A program made the translations under genes and the position numbers. Shown piece after piece: positions 17,497-24,767 of a stretch of DNA of 64,000 bases. The DNA comes from Stygiobacter electus (GTDB lineage: Bacteria; Bacteroidota; Ignavibacteria; Ignavibacteriales; Melioribacteraceae): positions 124,001 through 188,000 of the forward strand of contig JARGDL010000003.1 of assembly GCA_029210465.1 (NCBI GenBank), given 5' to 3'. Below the pieces are notes generated by a model that was not told the DNA's origin, searched no databases, and was given only the letters and a program-made list of their open reading frames with translations. Each line of letters starts with the position of its first letter. Position 1 is the stretch's first letter.

Positions 17497-18582
17497 TTAT
17501 ACAATGCTTTTTCTTTTTTTAATTCTTTTCATTTGATAAATGTAAGCTAAAATTTGTGCAACAGCTTTAAATAGTTTTGCTGGAATCTCATCACCGACAT
17601 CACATGCTTTGTAAAGTGTTCGAGCAAGTTGAATATCTTCATGTAGTGGTACATTATTTTCTTTTGCAATTTTTTTAATTCTTTGAGCTAATTCATCCAT
17701 TCCTTTTGCAACAACTTTTGGTGCAGCATCTTTTGTCATATCATACTTCAAAGCAACAGCAAAGTGAGTTGGATTTGTAACAACTACATCGGCAGTTGGA
17801 ACATCCTTCATCATTCTCTTGCTGGAAATTTTAAACATTTCTTTTCTTATTCTTTGCTTAACAACTGGATCTCCTTCCGTTTGCTTTAATTCTTCTTTTA
17901 CTTCTTCTTTTGTCATCATCATATCTTGTTTGAATTTGAATCGCTGAAAAATCATATCAGCTCCAGCAATTACACCAAATAAAAGAACAATTTTCCAGAT
18001 TAATGAAATTGCCGCATCAAGCATAAAGGAAACTGTTTCTTCAATTGTTAGTTGAACAAGTTCCATTGATTTTTCAACTAAATCTGTTAGAATGTAATAA
18101 GTGAATATTGAAATTACAGCAAGCTTTGCTAATGATTTTAATGTTTCGACTAAAGATCGAGTTGAGAATAAAATATCCTTTGCATTTTTTACAAAATTAA
18201 ATTTAGAAAGTTTTGGTTGAAACACTTCCGGTGAAAATTTAAATCCAACTTGTGCAACATTACTTAGAAACGAGAAAACAAAAACAGCTAATAAAATTGG
18301 TGCAGTAATAGCAAAGAAGAATAGTGCCCATTTTAAAAAATACTCTTGCACCATATCTGAATTTATTTTTAATGTATTAAGTCTTGAGAAAGTATCATTT
18401 GCTAATTCAAAAAATTTATTTCCGAAATAACTTCGTGTTAAATAAATCATAATTAATCCACTACCAAAAACAGCGAGTGAATTAATTTCCATACTTTTCG
18501 CAACTTGTCCTTTCTTTCTGGCATCAGAAAGTTTTTTCGACGTTGGCTGTTCGGTCTTTTCTTGGCCATCTACTTCTGCCAT
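17497..18582 (-). CDS. flhB: Flagellar export switch protein FlhB
   Basis: Export-gate protein that switches substrate class from rod/hook to filament. N-terminal four-helix membrane domain (after EKTEQPTSKKLSDARKKGQV) and a C-terminal domain with the self-cleavage motif NPTH. A GTG at 18591 would add three codons inside fliR. The ATG at 18582 lies 1 bp after the fliR stop and begins the usual FlhB N-terminus, so I prefer it. Confidence 0.95.
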   Translation of the reverse strand: MAEVDGQEKTEQPTSKKLSDARKKGQVAKSMEINSLAVFGSGLIMIYLTRSYFGNKFFELANDTFSRLNTLKINSDMVQEYFLKWALFFFAITAPILLAVFVFSFLSNVAQVGFKFSPEVFQPKLSKFNFVKNAKDILFSTRSLVETLKSLAKLAVISIFTYYILTDLVEKSMELVQLTIEETVSFMLDAAISLIWKIVLLFGVIAGADMIFQRFKFKQDMMMTKEEVKEELKQTEGDPVVKQRIRKEMFKISSKRMMKDVPTADVVVTNPTHFAVALKYDMTKDAAPKVVAKGMDELAQRIKKIAKENNVPLHEDIQLARTLYKACDVGDEIPAKLFKAVAQILAYIYQMKRIKKRKSIV

Positions 18583-18583
18583 A

Positions 18584-19360
18584 TTACACACTCATCGTTT
18601 TTATTATTTCTGTTAATTGTGTTTCGTAACTATTTAATAAATATTTTATTGTCATTACATACAATGGAACCAATGCTGCTAAAAGTGCAAATCCTAATCC
18701 AAGTTTTAAAGGTTGTGAAATAAAAAATATTTGTACTTGTGGTAAAACTCTTGCAATAATTCCTTCTGCAATATGAATTAAAAAATACGATACTAAAATT
18801 GGAGCGGAAATTTTCAATGCAATTGTAAAAACAGCACCGGACATATAGATTGTTAAATCAATCAATGGTTTATTAATTACATATTTCCCAATTGGTATCA
18901 CACCGAATGATGAGACTAAAGCTGTAATTAAATGATGATGACCATTTATAAGAATAAAAATTATTGTGCTTGCATAAAATAAAACTTCGCCAACAACGTT
19001 ATTGCTTAATTCTTGCATTGGGTTTAAAACTTCTGCAAACATTAAACCCATATCATAACCGATAATATGACTTGCATACGAAATTCCATAAAAAATAAAA
19101 TTCAGTGAATAACCCATAATTAAACCAGCTATAATTTCTTTTATTCCAAACACAAAAATTGAAATTAAATTAACTTCGACTGTAATTTTTCCTTTATCAA
19201 TTGTTAAGAAAACGATATACGCCAGTACAAAAGACAAAAATATTTTTGCAACTGAAGGAACTGCTTGATTTCCAAGAACTGGTGCTGTAAAAATTAAAGC
19301 TACAATTCTTAAAAAAATAAAAAGCAGAACTAAAAAATCACCAATTAATATTTCTGTCAT
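18584..19360 (-). CDS. fliR: Flagellar export gate protein FliR
   Basis: Polytopic export-gate subunit, 258 residues with about six helices and the conserved EVLNPMQ-type segment (MFAEVLNPMQELSNNVVGE). It overlaps fliQ by 4 nt and directly precedes flhB, the standard fliPQR-flhB order. Confidence 0.95.
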   Translation of the reverse strand: MTEILIGDFLVLLFIFLRIVALIFTAPVLGNQAVPSVAKIFLSFVLAYIVFLTIDKGKITVEVNLISIFVFGIKEIIAGLIMGYSLNFIFYGISYASHIIGYDMGLMFAEVLNPMQELSNNVVGEVLFYASTIIFILINGHHHLITALVSSFGVIPIGKYVINKPLIDLTIYMSGAVFTIALKISAPILVSYFLIHIAEGIIARVLPQVQIFFISQPLKLGLGFALLAALVPLYVMTIKYLLNSYETQLTEIIKTMSV

Positions 19361-19626
19361 TTTATAACTGTTTGATACATTGTGAACATCTTTATAGTAA
19401 TTGAAATCATCTTATCAATTATCCATGGTAATAAAAAAATTACGACAACAATCGTTACAATTAATTTTGGGACAAATGTTAAAGTCATCTCCTGAATTGA
19501 AGTTGCTGCTTGAAAAATTGAAATAAAAACTCCAACGATTAAAGATACACCAAGTATTGGTAGCAATATTATAAACGTTGTATAAAAAACATCCTTCAAA
19601 ATTTCTATAATTAATTCTTCAGTCAT
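19357..19626 (-). CDS. fliQ: Flagellar export gate protein FliQ
   Basis: Two-helix export-gate subunit of 89 residues, the normal length. Contains GVFISIFQAATSIQEMTLTFVPKL, the family signature loop, between the helices. It starts 1 nt inside the end of fliP. Confidence 0.96.
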   Translation of the reverse strand: MTEELIIEILKDVFYTTFIILLPILGVSLIVGVFISIFQAATSIQEMTLTFVPKLIVTIVVVIFLLPWIIDKMISITIKMFTMYQTVIK

Positions 19627-20390
19627 TAGTTAAAACTCCTAATTAAAGAACCGGCAATTAAATTCCAGCCATCAACTAAAATGAATAATAATATTTTAAA
19701 TGGAAGTGAAATCATCATCGGAGGCATCATCACCATACCCATAGACATCAAGATACTTGAGATAATCATATCAACCATAATAAAAGGAATGAAAAGGAAA
19801 AATCCCATAATAAATCCAGCACGCATTTCACTTAAAACAAAAGCTGGAATTAAAACATAAGTTGAAACTTCATTCCTGTTTTTTGGTTTTGATTGATTTG
19901 AAAGAGAAATAAAAAGTTCTAAATCTTCTTCGCGGACATTCTTAAACATAAATTGACGAATTGGTTCAATTCCTTTATCATAAGCTTGTTGCATTGTAAG
20001 TTTATTATCAATTAATGGTTTTAGAGCTTCGTCATTAACTTTTGTCCAAGTTGGTGCCATAATAAAGAAAGTTATGAAGAGCGCCACTCCAGCCAGGAGT
20101 TGTGAAGGAGGCATTTGCTGCGTTCCTAAAGCGCTCTTCAAAAAATGAAATACTATTATTATTCTTAAATAGGAAGTTGTCATTATTACTATTGATGGCG
20201 CTAATGAAAGCACGGTCATCAAAAGTAAAATTTGTAACGTTACAGAAATATCACTGCCATTTTGTGCTGTTCCAACATCTAAGTTAATTTTGGGAAAAGG
20301 AATTGTATTTGTTGATTGCTGTGCTAAAAGATTTGTTCCAACAATTAAAAACAAAACAATCGCAAGTAATGAAATTTTTTTTGCATTCAT
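19626..20390 (-). CDS. fliP: Flagellar export gate protein FliP
   Basis: Core export-gate pore subunit, 254 residues, with a cleavable signal peptide (ending near LLAQQ) and four helices. The signatures SALGTQQMPPSQLL and FFLFIPFIMVDMIISS are present. It overlaps fliO by 4 nt. Confidence 0.97.
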   Translation of the reverse strand: MNAKKISLLAIVLFLIVGTNLLAQQSTNTIPFPKINLDVGTAQNGSDISVTLQILLLMTVLSLAPSIVIMTTSYLRIIIVFHFLKSALGTQQMPPSQLLAGVALFITFFIMAPTWTKVNDEALKPLIDNKLTMQQAYDKGIEPIRQFMFKNVREEDLELFISLSNQSKPKNRNEVSTYVLIPAFVLSEMRAGFIMGFFLFIPFIMVDMIISSILMSMGMVMMPPMMISLPFKILLFILVDGWNLIAGSLIRSFN

Positions 20391-20728
20391 TTCATCCCCA
20401 AATTTTGTTTCAACAAATCAACAAAGTTTGGCTTTAACTCTTTACCATCAAATTCATTTTCAAAATTCTCATCGTAATCAAATTCTTTTATTAATGTAAT
20501 ATTGTTTTCACTTATACCAAGAACAAATACTTTATCTTTTACTCTAACAAGTGATAAGTATTTTTTAGGAATAATCATTTGATTATGTAGGATATCAACG
20601 TGAAGATTTTGAAATTTTTTATCGGCTAAAGAAAATGAATATTTTCTAACTAAAACTAAAACACCAAACAATAATAAAATAATTGTAATTAATGGTATTA
20701 ATGATTTAATTATATCAAAAAATGTCAT
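20387..20728 (-). CDS. fliO: Flagellar export assembly protein FliO
   Basis: Small membrane protein of 113 residues that helps assemble FliP rings. One N-terminal helix (about 10-28), then a basic stretch and a beta-rich segment (IPKKYLSLVRVKDKVFVLGIS) resembling the FliO core (krslalVrvgdrylLlG). Family is divergent; position between fliN and fliP settles the call. Confidence 0.88.
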   Translation of the reverse strand: MTFFDIIKSLIPLITIILLLFGVLVLVRKYSFSLADKKFQNLHVDILHNQMIIPKKYLSLVRVKDKVFVLGISENNITLIKEFDYDENFENEFDGKELKPNFVDLLKQNLGMK

Positions 20729-21102
20729 TATAAGATGTCCTTCATTCTATTTGCTGGATCTACAAGATTTGTGATTCTAATGCCGAAATGTTTATCAATA
20801 ACAACAACTTCTCCTTCTGCAATTTTTTTATTGTTTACAAAAACATCAACAGGTTCACTTGCAAGTTTATCTAGTTCAATTACATAACCACGTTCAAGTT
20901 CAAGAATATCTTTTATTTGCATTTGAGTTCTGCCGAGTTCGATATAAATGTTCATTGGTAAATCTTTAAGAAAATGCAGTTTATCATTATAAATTCCCGT
21001 TGTTTGAACAGTGGAATCGTCAAACTCTTCAAACTGCGCCATTGAACCTAAAGCTTTTTCTAAAGATTCATTTTCATTCATGTTTAATTCATTGTTATCC
21101 AT
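20728..21102 (-). CDS. fliN: Flagellar motor switch protein FliN
   Basis: C-ring subunit with a single SPOA domain (about 45-120: LPMNIYIELGRTQMQIKDIL, ELDKLASEPVDVFVN, GEVVVIDKHFGIRI). A TTG two codons upstream is possible, but the ATG at 21102 has GAGG 6 nt upstream (124 residues). It lies between fliM and fliO. Confidence 0.95.
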   Translation of the reverse strand: MDNNELNMNENESLEKALGSMAQFEEFDDSTVQTTGIYNDKLHFLKDLPMNIYIELGRTQMQIKDILELERGYVIELDKLASEPVDVFVNNKKIAEGEVVVIDKHFGIRITNLVDPANRMKDIL

Positions 21103-21120
21103 TTGCAACCTCTAAAAGAT

Positions 21121-22098
21121 TTATTTTTCTTCTAATAATTTTTTTGTAACCTTAATTGCTTTTTTATTATTTGAAACACCAATTCTACCTAAAAACAAAA
21201 TATGTTTTCCTGTTCTTACTTTTTGATCATCACTTAATTTTGTATCAAGTCGAATGATATCTCCTATTTCCATTTCCATAATTTCTTTAACTGAAAGTTT
21301 TGTTGTTCCTAGTTCGACTTGAATAGGAAGAGCAACTGCTGATAGATTTTGTGAAACAACTTCACGTGCTGTTTTACCATAATGTTTTACTGCACGAATT
21401 GACGAAAGTTTTTGTGAAGATAATCTTGCAAGAATATTGTCGAAAGCAAAAGTGGCAAAACAAATGTTCATTAAGTATGATTGTTCTCCAATCAGTATTT
21501 CAAATGAAATTAAAAGCACAGATTCACTTTGAGATGTTATTTGTGCAAAATCAATATCTGGTTCAAATCTTTCAACTTCAAATTCCATGTTGTCAATTGT
21601 TTGCCAAGCTTTTTTCAAATCTTGCATTACACGTTCAACTACAACATTCAAAACTTTTTGTTCAATTGGAGTTATAATTTTAGTCTGCTTTGTTCCTAAT
21701 CCATTTCCACCGAGTAATTTGTCAACCAGAGAAAGTGCAAGATCATTGTTTAATTCTAAAATACCTTTTACATCTGTATCTTTAATTTGAAATGTAAATA
21801 AGCAAGCAGGATTTGCAACAGAAAGAACATATTCGGAATAATAAATTTGATCAACCGAAGTAACATTTATATTAACTACGGTTTGCAACTTTGTAACAAG
21901 AAAAGAACTAAAGCTTTCGGCAAAGTTTTCGAAAATACTTCTTAAAACACGTAATTGATTCTTCGAAATTCTGTTAGGCAACCTAAAGTCATAAAGAATT
22001 GCCTCTTTTTCGCTTGAAGATTCTATCTTTTGTTCTGTACCGCTTTTAATGTTATTAAGCAGTGCATCTATTTCTTGTTGTGAAAGTATTTCTGCCAT
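21121..22098 (-). CDS. fliM: Flagellar motor switch protein FliM
   Basis: C-ring subunit that receives CheY-phosphate. 325 residues. The N-terminal peptide ILSQQEIDALLNNI is the canonical CheY-binding motif, followed by the CheC-like middle domain and a C-terminal SPOA domain (VELGTTKLSVKEIMEMEIGDII). It starts 2 bp after fliL with a weak ribosome site, so it is probably coupled to fliL. Confidence 0.97.
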   Translation of the reverse strand: MAEILSQQEIDALLNNIKSGTEQKIESSSEKEAILYDFRLPNRISKNQLRVLRSIFENFAESFSSFLVTKLQTVVNINVTSVDQIYYSEYVLSVANPACLFTFQIKDTDVKGILELNNDLALSLVDKLLGGNGLGTKQTKIITPIEQKVLNVVVERVMQDLKKAWQTIDNMEFEVERFEPDIDFAQITSQSESVLLISFEILIGEQSYLMNICFATFAFDNILARLSSQKLSSIRAVKHYGKTAREVVSQNLSAVALPIQVELGTTKLSVKEIMEMEIGDIIRLDTKLSDDQKVRTGKHILFLGRIGVSNNKKAIKVTKKLLEEK

Positions 22099-22100
22099 AT

Positions 22101-22637
22101 TTATTGTAAAATATATTTACTGAAATAAATTGTGTTGATTTTAACTTTTGGCATTAATTGCTGAATCTTGCCGGTGATTTCCATTCTTAAAGTATCGCGA
22201 TAAGCCATATTTGCAAGTTGAGGTAAACTTTTACTACTCATTACAGAAATTATTGCATCTTTTAACAAAACATCTTTTGCTTTCAGCTCTTCTTCATTTT
22301 CTTTTGAAGCAACATCAAACCCCAAAGATGATAGAAGTAACCTCTTGCCATCTGTGTTTGCAGGATTTATAATTAAATCATCAACTACATAAATAAACTT
22401 ACCGAACTCAACTTTTTTGTTTTCACCTTCTGAATTTTCAGATTTAACTTCTTCTGATTTTGCTTTTTCTTGATTCGAGCTTGATTGCATCTTACTCAAA
22501 AGAAAATTTGCTGTAATGAAATAAACTGCAACAAGCTGTATGATAAATAACGGAATTCCTATTATTAAAACTTTTATGTTAAACCCGGATTTTTTACCGC
22601 TAGTTGTTTCAACTTGTTTTTCTTGTTCATCAGCCAT
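22101..22637 (-). CDS. fliL: Flagellar basal body protein FliL
   Basis: Stator-supporting inner-membrane protein, 178 residues: short cytoplasmic N-terminus, one helix (about 24-47, VLIIGIPLFIIQLVAVYF), an acidic linker and a periplasmic domain with the FliL pattern (LLLSSLGFDV, then KDAIISVMSSKS). First gene of the unit, 34 bp from the -12 element of a sigma-54 promoter. Confidence 0.92.
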   Translation of the reverse strand: MADEQEKQVETTSGKKSGFNIKVLIIGIPLFIIQLVAVYFITANFLLSKMQSSSNQEKAKSEEVKSENSEGENKKVEFGKFIYVVDDLIINPANTDGKRLLLSSLGFDVASKENEEELKAKDVLLKDAIISVMSSKSLPQLANMAYRDTLRMEITGKIQQLMPKVKINTIYFSKYILQ

Positions 22638-22670
22638 TTTATTTTCTCGTTTTTTTTACAAGCTGATAAA

Positions 22671-22686
22671 TTCAATTGTTATGCCA
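22671..22686 (-). promoter_or_regulatory. Sigma-54 promoter of the fliL operon
   Basis: Minus-strand TGGCATAACAATTGAA. It has an intact -24 block and a -12 block differing from TTGCA only at the C. Predicted start near 22661, about 24 nt before the fliL ATG. Confidence 0.72.
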
Positions 22687-22735
22687 CTGAAAACAATTTA
22701 TAAATCAAGTTTCTTTATTATTCGGTAAAAACAGA

Positions 22736-22752
22736 TTGGCTAATATTGAACA
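22736..22752. promoter_or_regulatory. Putative activator-binding element of the fliL operon
   Basis: TTGGCTAATATTGAACA, one perfect half of the 17-bp inverted repeat plus a degenerate half. It is centred about 83 bp upstream of the predicted sigma-54 start, nearly the same distance as at flgB. Confidence 0.6.
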
Positions 22753-22789
22753 GGTGTTTAATTGTGTTTTAATTTTGCTTATAAAAGGA

Positions 22790-22881
22790 ATAGAACATGG
22801 ACGACACGAACAACACAGAATTACACAGATAAAAAATTCTCATCAAGTCATTGCGAATGAATGTTGTAAGTGAAGCAATCT
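22790..22881. repeat. 92-bp direct repeat, left copy
   Basis: Matches 24565-24656 at about 81 of 92 positions by eye, without gaps. The shared core includes ACACAGAATTACACAG and ATCAAGTCATTGC. The right end forms an imperfect hairpin ATTGC...GCAAT. Together the two copies bracket the plus-strand island. The rest of the 386-bp stretch 22638-23023 holds only the fliL promoter region and the promoter of the lipoprotein gene. Confidence 0.85.
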
Positions 22882-22956
22882 CTTTTGTTTCAAAGTAAGG
22901 GCTTGATAAAACATGACCAGTTAACAAAAAATATTTTTTCAATTTTTATTTTTCAC

Positions 22957-22987
22957 TTGACAAAAAAAAAAAAAAACGTATTATATT
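22957..22987 (+). promoter_or_regulatory. Sigma-70 type promoter with a 15-A spacer tract
   Basis: TTGACA at 22957-22962, then a run of 15 A (22962-22976), then TATTAT at 22979-22984 (16-bp spacer) or TATATT at 22982-22987 (19-bp spacer). An AGGAGGGGG ribosome site precedes the ATG at 23024. The homopolymer sits exactly where length changes alter promoter strength. Confidence 0.65.
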
Positions 22988-23023
22988 ACTAGTGTTAAAT
23001 TAAAAACTTAACTAGGAGGGGGA

Positions 23024-24040
23024 ATGAAACCCGCTTTAATCTTAACTTCACTTCTAATTGTTTTAACTTCTTTATCTTGCAAACATTCAACTGAACCTGA
23101 ACCACAACCCGGTAGAAGAGATTATACTTGGACGGTGGATGAATTAAAACCTGGTAACGAGTCTCTTTATTTAATGCGGATATGGGGAAGTTCCCCGTCG
23201 GATGTTTGGGCTGTGGGCATAAGCAGCTGGACAGCAACAAGTCTTTGGCATTATAATGGTTTGAATTGGAGGTGTGATTCTATCCCAAGAAATATAAATC
23301 CCACCGGGCTTTTTGGAATAAACGGCAATGAAATTTGGCTAGGTAATGGTAACAGTACAATTTGGAGGTATGATGGAAGTAAATGGCTGCAATATGGTGA
23401 ATATAAGATTAATGGTTTTGATGCAGTTCACATAAATTGTTTTGATGGAACTTCAAGGGACAATATTTATGGAGTTGGATTTGCCGATGCTTATAATAGT
23501 AACAATTATAAAGCAGTAATAATACATTTCAACGGTGTGGCATGGAGTTTTATAAATATACCCGATACAAAAGTTAGCTTCGAATCTGCGCAAATCGATC
23601 CTAAAAGTAGTGCATTGATAATTAGCGGGATGATATACGACCCATCTGGATTTGTTCCAAAAGCTTATTGCTGGGACGGAAAAAATTTAATTGATTTACC
23701 ACTTAATAGTACTGGCGATACATTTGTTACAAGACTTGGGGATGAAATATTTGTCTCTGCAGGTTCAAAGGTTTACAAATATTCCAACAAAAGACTTTCA
23801 CTATGGAAAGATAACACTAATACCTCCATAGGAGGAAGATTATGGTGCGGAAGAAGCAGAAACGATTTTTTTATTAGAGATGTAAACGGAATAAGTCACT
23901 ATAACGGTACAGATTATTCATTGTTGTATAAAACTAATCTTTATGTAGGATTGGGCACCATCTTTGAGAAAGATGTATTCTTCATCGCCTATGATTATAC
24001 CACAGGCAAAGATTATGTAATACATGGCAAATTGAAATAG
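23024..24040 (+). CDS. Surface or periplasmic lipoprotein with propeller-like repeats
   Basis: A 338-residue lipoprotein: signal peptide with lipobox LTSLSC (Cys at about 19), then HSTEPEPQPG linker. The body has repeats of the type WGSSPSDVWAVG...LWHYNGLNW, IWLGNGNSTIWRYDGSKW, seen in beta-propeller-like proteins of Ignavibacteria and Bacteroidota. No enzyme motif is visible and the role is unknown. It is the only intact plus-strand gene before 52891, has a higher G+C look than its neighbours and lies between 92-bp direct repeats, so recent acquisition is likely. Confidence 0.75.
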   Translation: MKPALILTSLLIVLTSLSCKHSTEPEPQPGRRDYTWTVDELKPGNESLYLMRIWGSSPSDVWAVGISSWTATSLWHYNGLNWRCDSIPRNINPTGLFGINGNEIWLGNGNSTIWRYDGSKWLQYGEYKINGFDAVHINCFDGTSRDNIYGVGFADAYNSNNYKAVIIHFNGVAWSFINIPDTKVSFESAQIDPKSSALIISGMIYDPSGFVPKAYCWDGKNLIDLPLNSTGDTFVTRLGDEIFVSAGSKVYKYSNKRLSLWKDNTNTSIGGRLWCGRSRNDFFIRDVNGISHYNGTDYSLLYKTNLYVGLGTIFEKDVFFIAYDYTTGKDYVIHGKLK

Positions 24041-24060
24041 GAGGCAAGAGTACAAAAAAA

Positions 24061-24089
24061 AGTAAAGGAGAATGTCGCTCTCCTTTACT
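24061..24089. terminator. Hairpin terminator after the lipoprotein gene
   Basis: Perfect 11-bp stem AGTAAAGGAGA/TCTCCTTTACT with a 7-nt loop, 20 bp after the stop codon. It is preceded by a run of A, so the best U tract is on the minus strand. It could work in both directions. Confidence 0.65.
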
Positions 24090-24109
24090 TATTACAAATA
24101 AAATAGTAA

Positions 24110-24553
24110 GACTGCTCATCTTATACTTCTTCCTATTCAAATGATTTATTATGGTATGATGTAAGAGCATACTATTCTTCTGCAAATAGTTTTGCAGATC
24201 CTGTTTGGTTTTCTGTTTATGGTCAAATGAGTTTAGCTAATTTGAAAGAATCCTCTCAGAATTTATCTGTTGAAAATGAAATTCCATTTAATTTTTCTAT
24301 TTCAAATTATCCTAATCCTTTTAACCCTACTACAAAAATTAAATATGAATTACCAAAAGATGGTTTTATTTCTATTAAAATTTATGATGCTCTTGGAAAA
24401 GAAATTACTACATTAGTCAATGATTATAAAAAAGCTGGCATTTACACAACTGAGTTCAGAGCTCAGAGTTCTGAGTTATCTAGCGGAATTTATTTTTGTA
24501 GATTAGTTGGTGATAATGTTAATATTACTAGTAAATTAATTTTAGCGAAGTAA
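24110..24553 (+). pseudogene. 3' remnant of a type IX secretion (Por) substrate gene
   Basis: The frame is open from 24110, just after TAG and TAA stops, to 24553. It encodes WYDVRAYYSSANSFADPVWFSVYGQ, a segment common just before the C-terminus of large Ignavibacteria secreted proteins, then a full type A sorting domain (YPNPFNPTTKIKYELP, GIYTTEFRAQ, SGIYFCRLV). An internal ATG exists at 24227 but has no signal peptide or upstream domain. It is therefore most likely the tail of a gene whose 5' part has been lost. It implies the genome encodes, or encoded, a type IX system. Confidence 0.7.
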
Positions 24554-24564
24554 CCTTAAAAACA

Positions 24565-24656
24565 ATAGAACACGGATGACACGGACTACACAGAATTACA
24601 CAGATAAAAAATTTTCATCAAGTCATTGCAAATAAACGGAGTGAGTGAAGCAATCT
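24565..24656. repeat. 92-bp direct repeat, right copy
   Basis: Same length as the copy at 22790-22881 and aligned without gaps, with about 11 differences. The 214-bp stretch 24554-24767 otherwise holds only the flgE terminator. Confidence 0.85.
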
Positions 24657-24702
24657 ACAATCTTTTCTTTTGAGACTGTGTCGGGATCGCAATTACAGCT
24701 AT

Positions 24703-24735
24703 AAAAAAATAGGGGTTTGATGAATCAAACCCCTA
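24703..24735 (-). terminator. Intrinsic terminator of the flgB-flgE operon
   Basis: Perfect 12-bp stem TAGGGGTTTGAT/ATCAAACCCCTA with a 2-nt loop. On the minus strand it is followed by a run of seven T. It lies 32 bp past the flgE stop. Confidence 0.9.
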
Positions 24736-24767
24736 CGATGTAATTTTAAAAATAAAATCAAATTTTA

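Noticed and set aside
23982..24185. 67-codon minus-strand frame across the lipoprotein end
   Set aside because: It runs through the terminator hairpin and the tail of a well-supported plus-strand gene.
23024..24553. Lipoprotein gene and type IX tail as one frameshifted gene
   Set aside because: A stop, a perfect hairpin and further stops separate them, and a lipobox plus a type IX sorting domain on one protein would be contradictory.
24061..24735. Possible CRISPR or inverted-repeat element around the island
   Set aside because: The hairpins are isolated, the 92-bp repeats occur only twice and there is no transposase or regular spacing.
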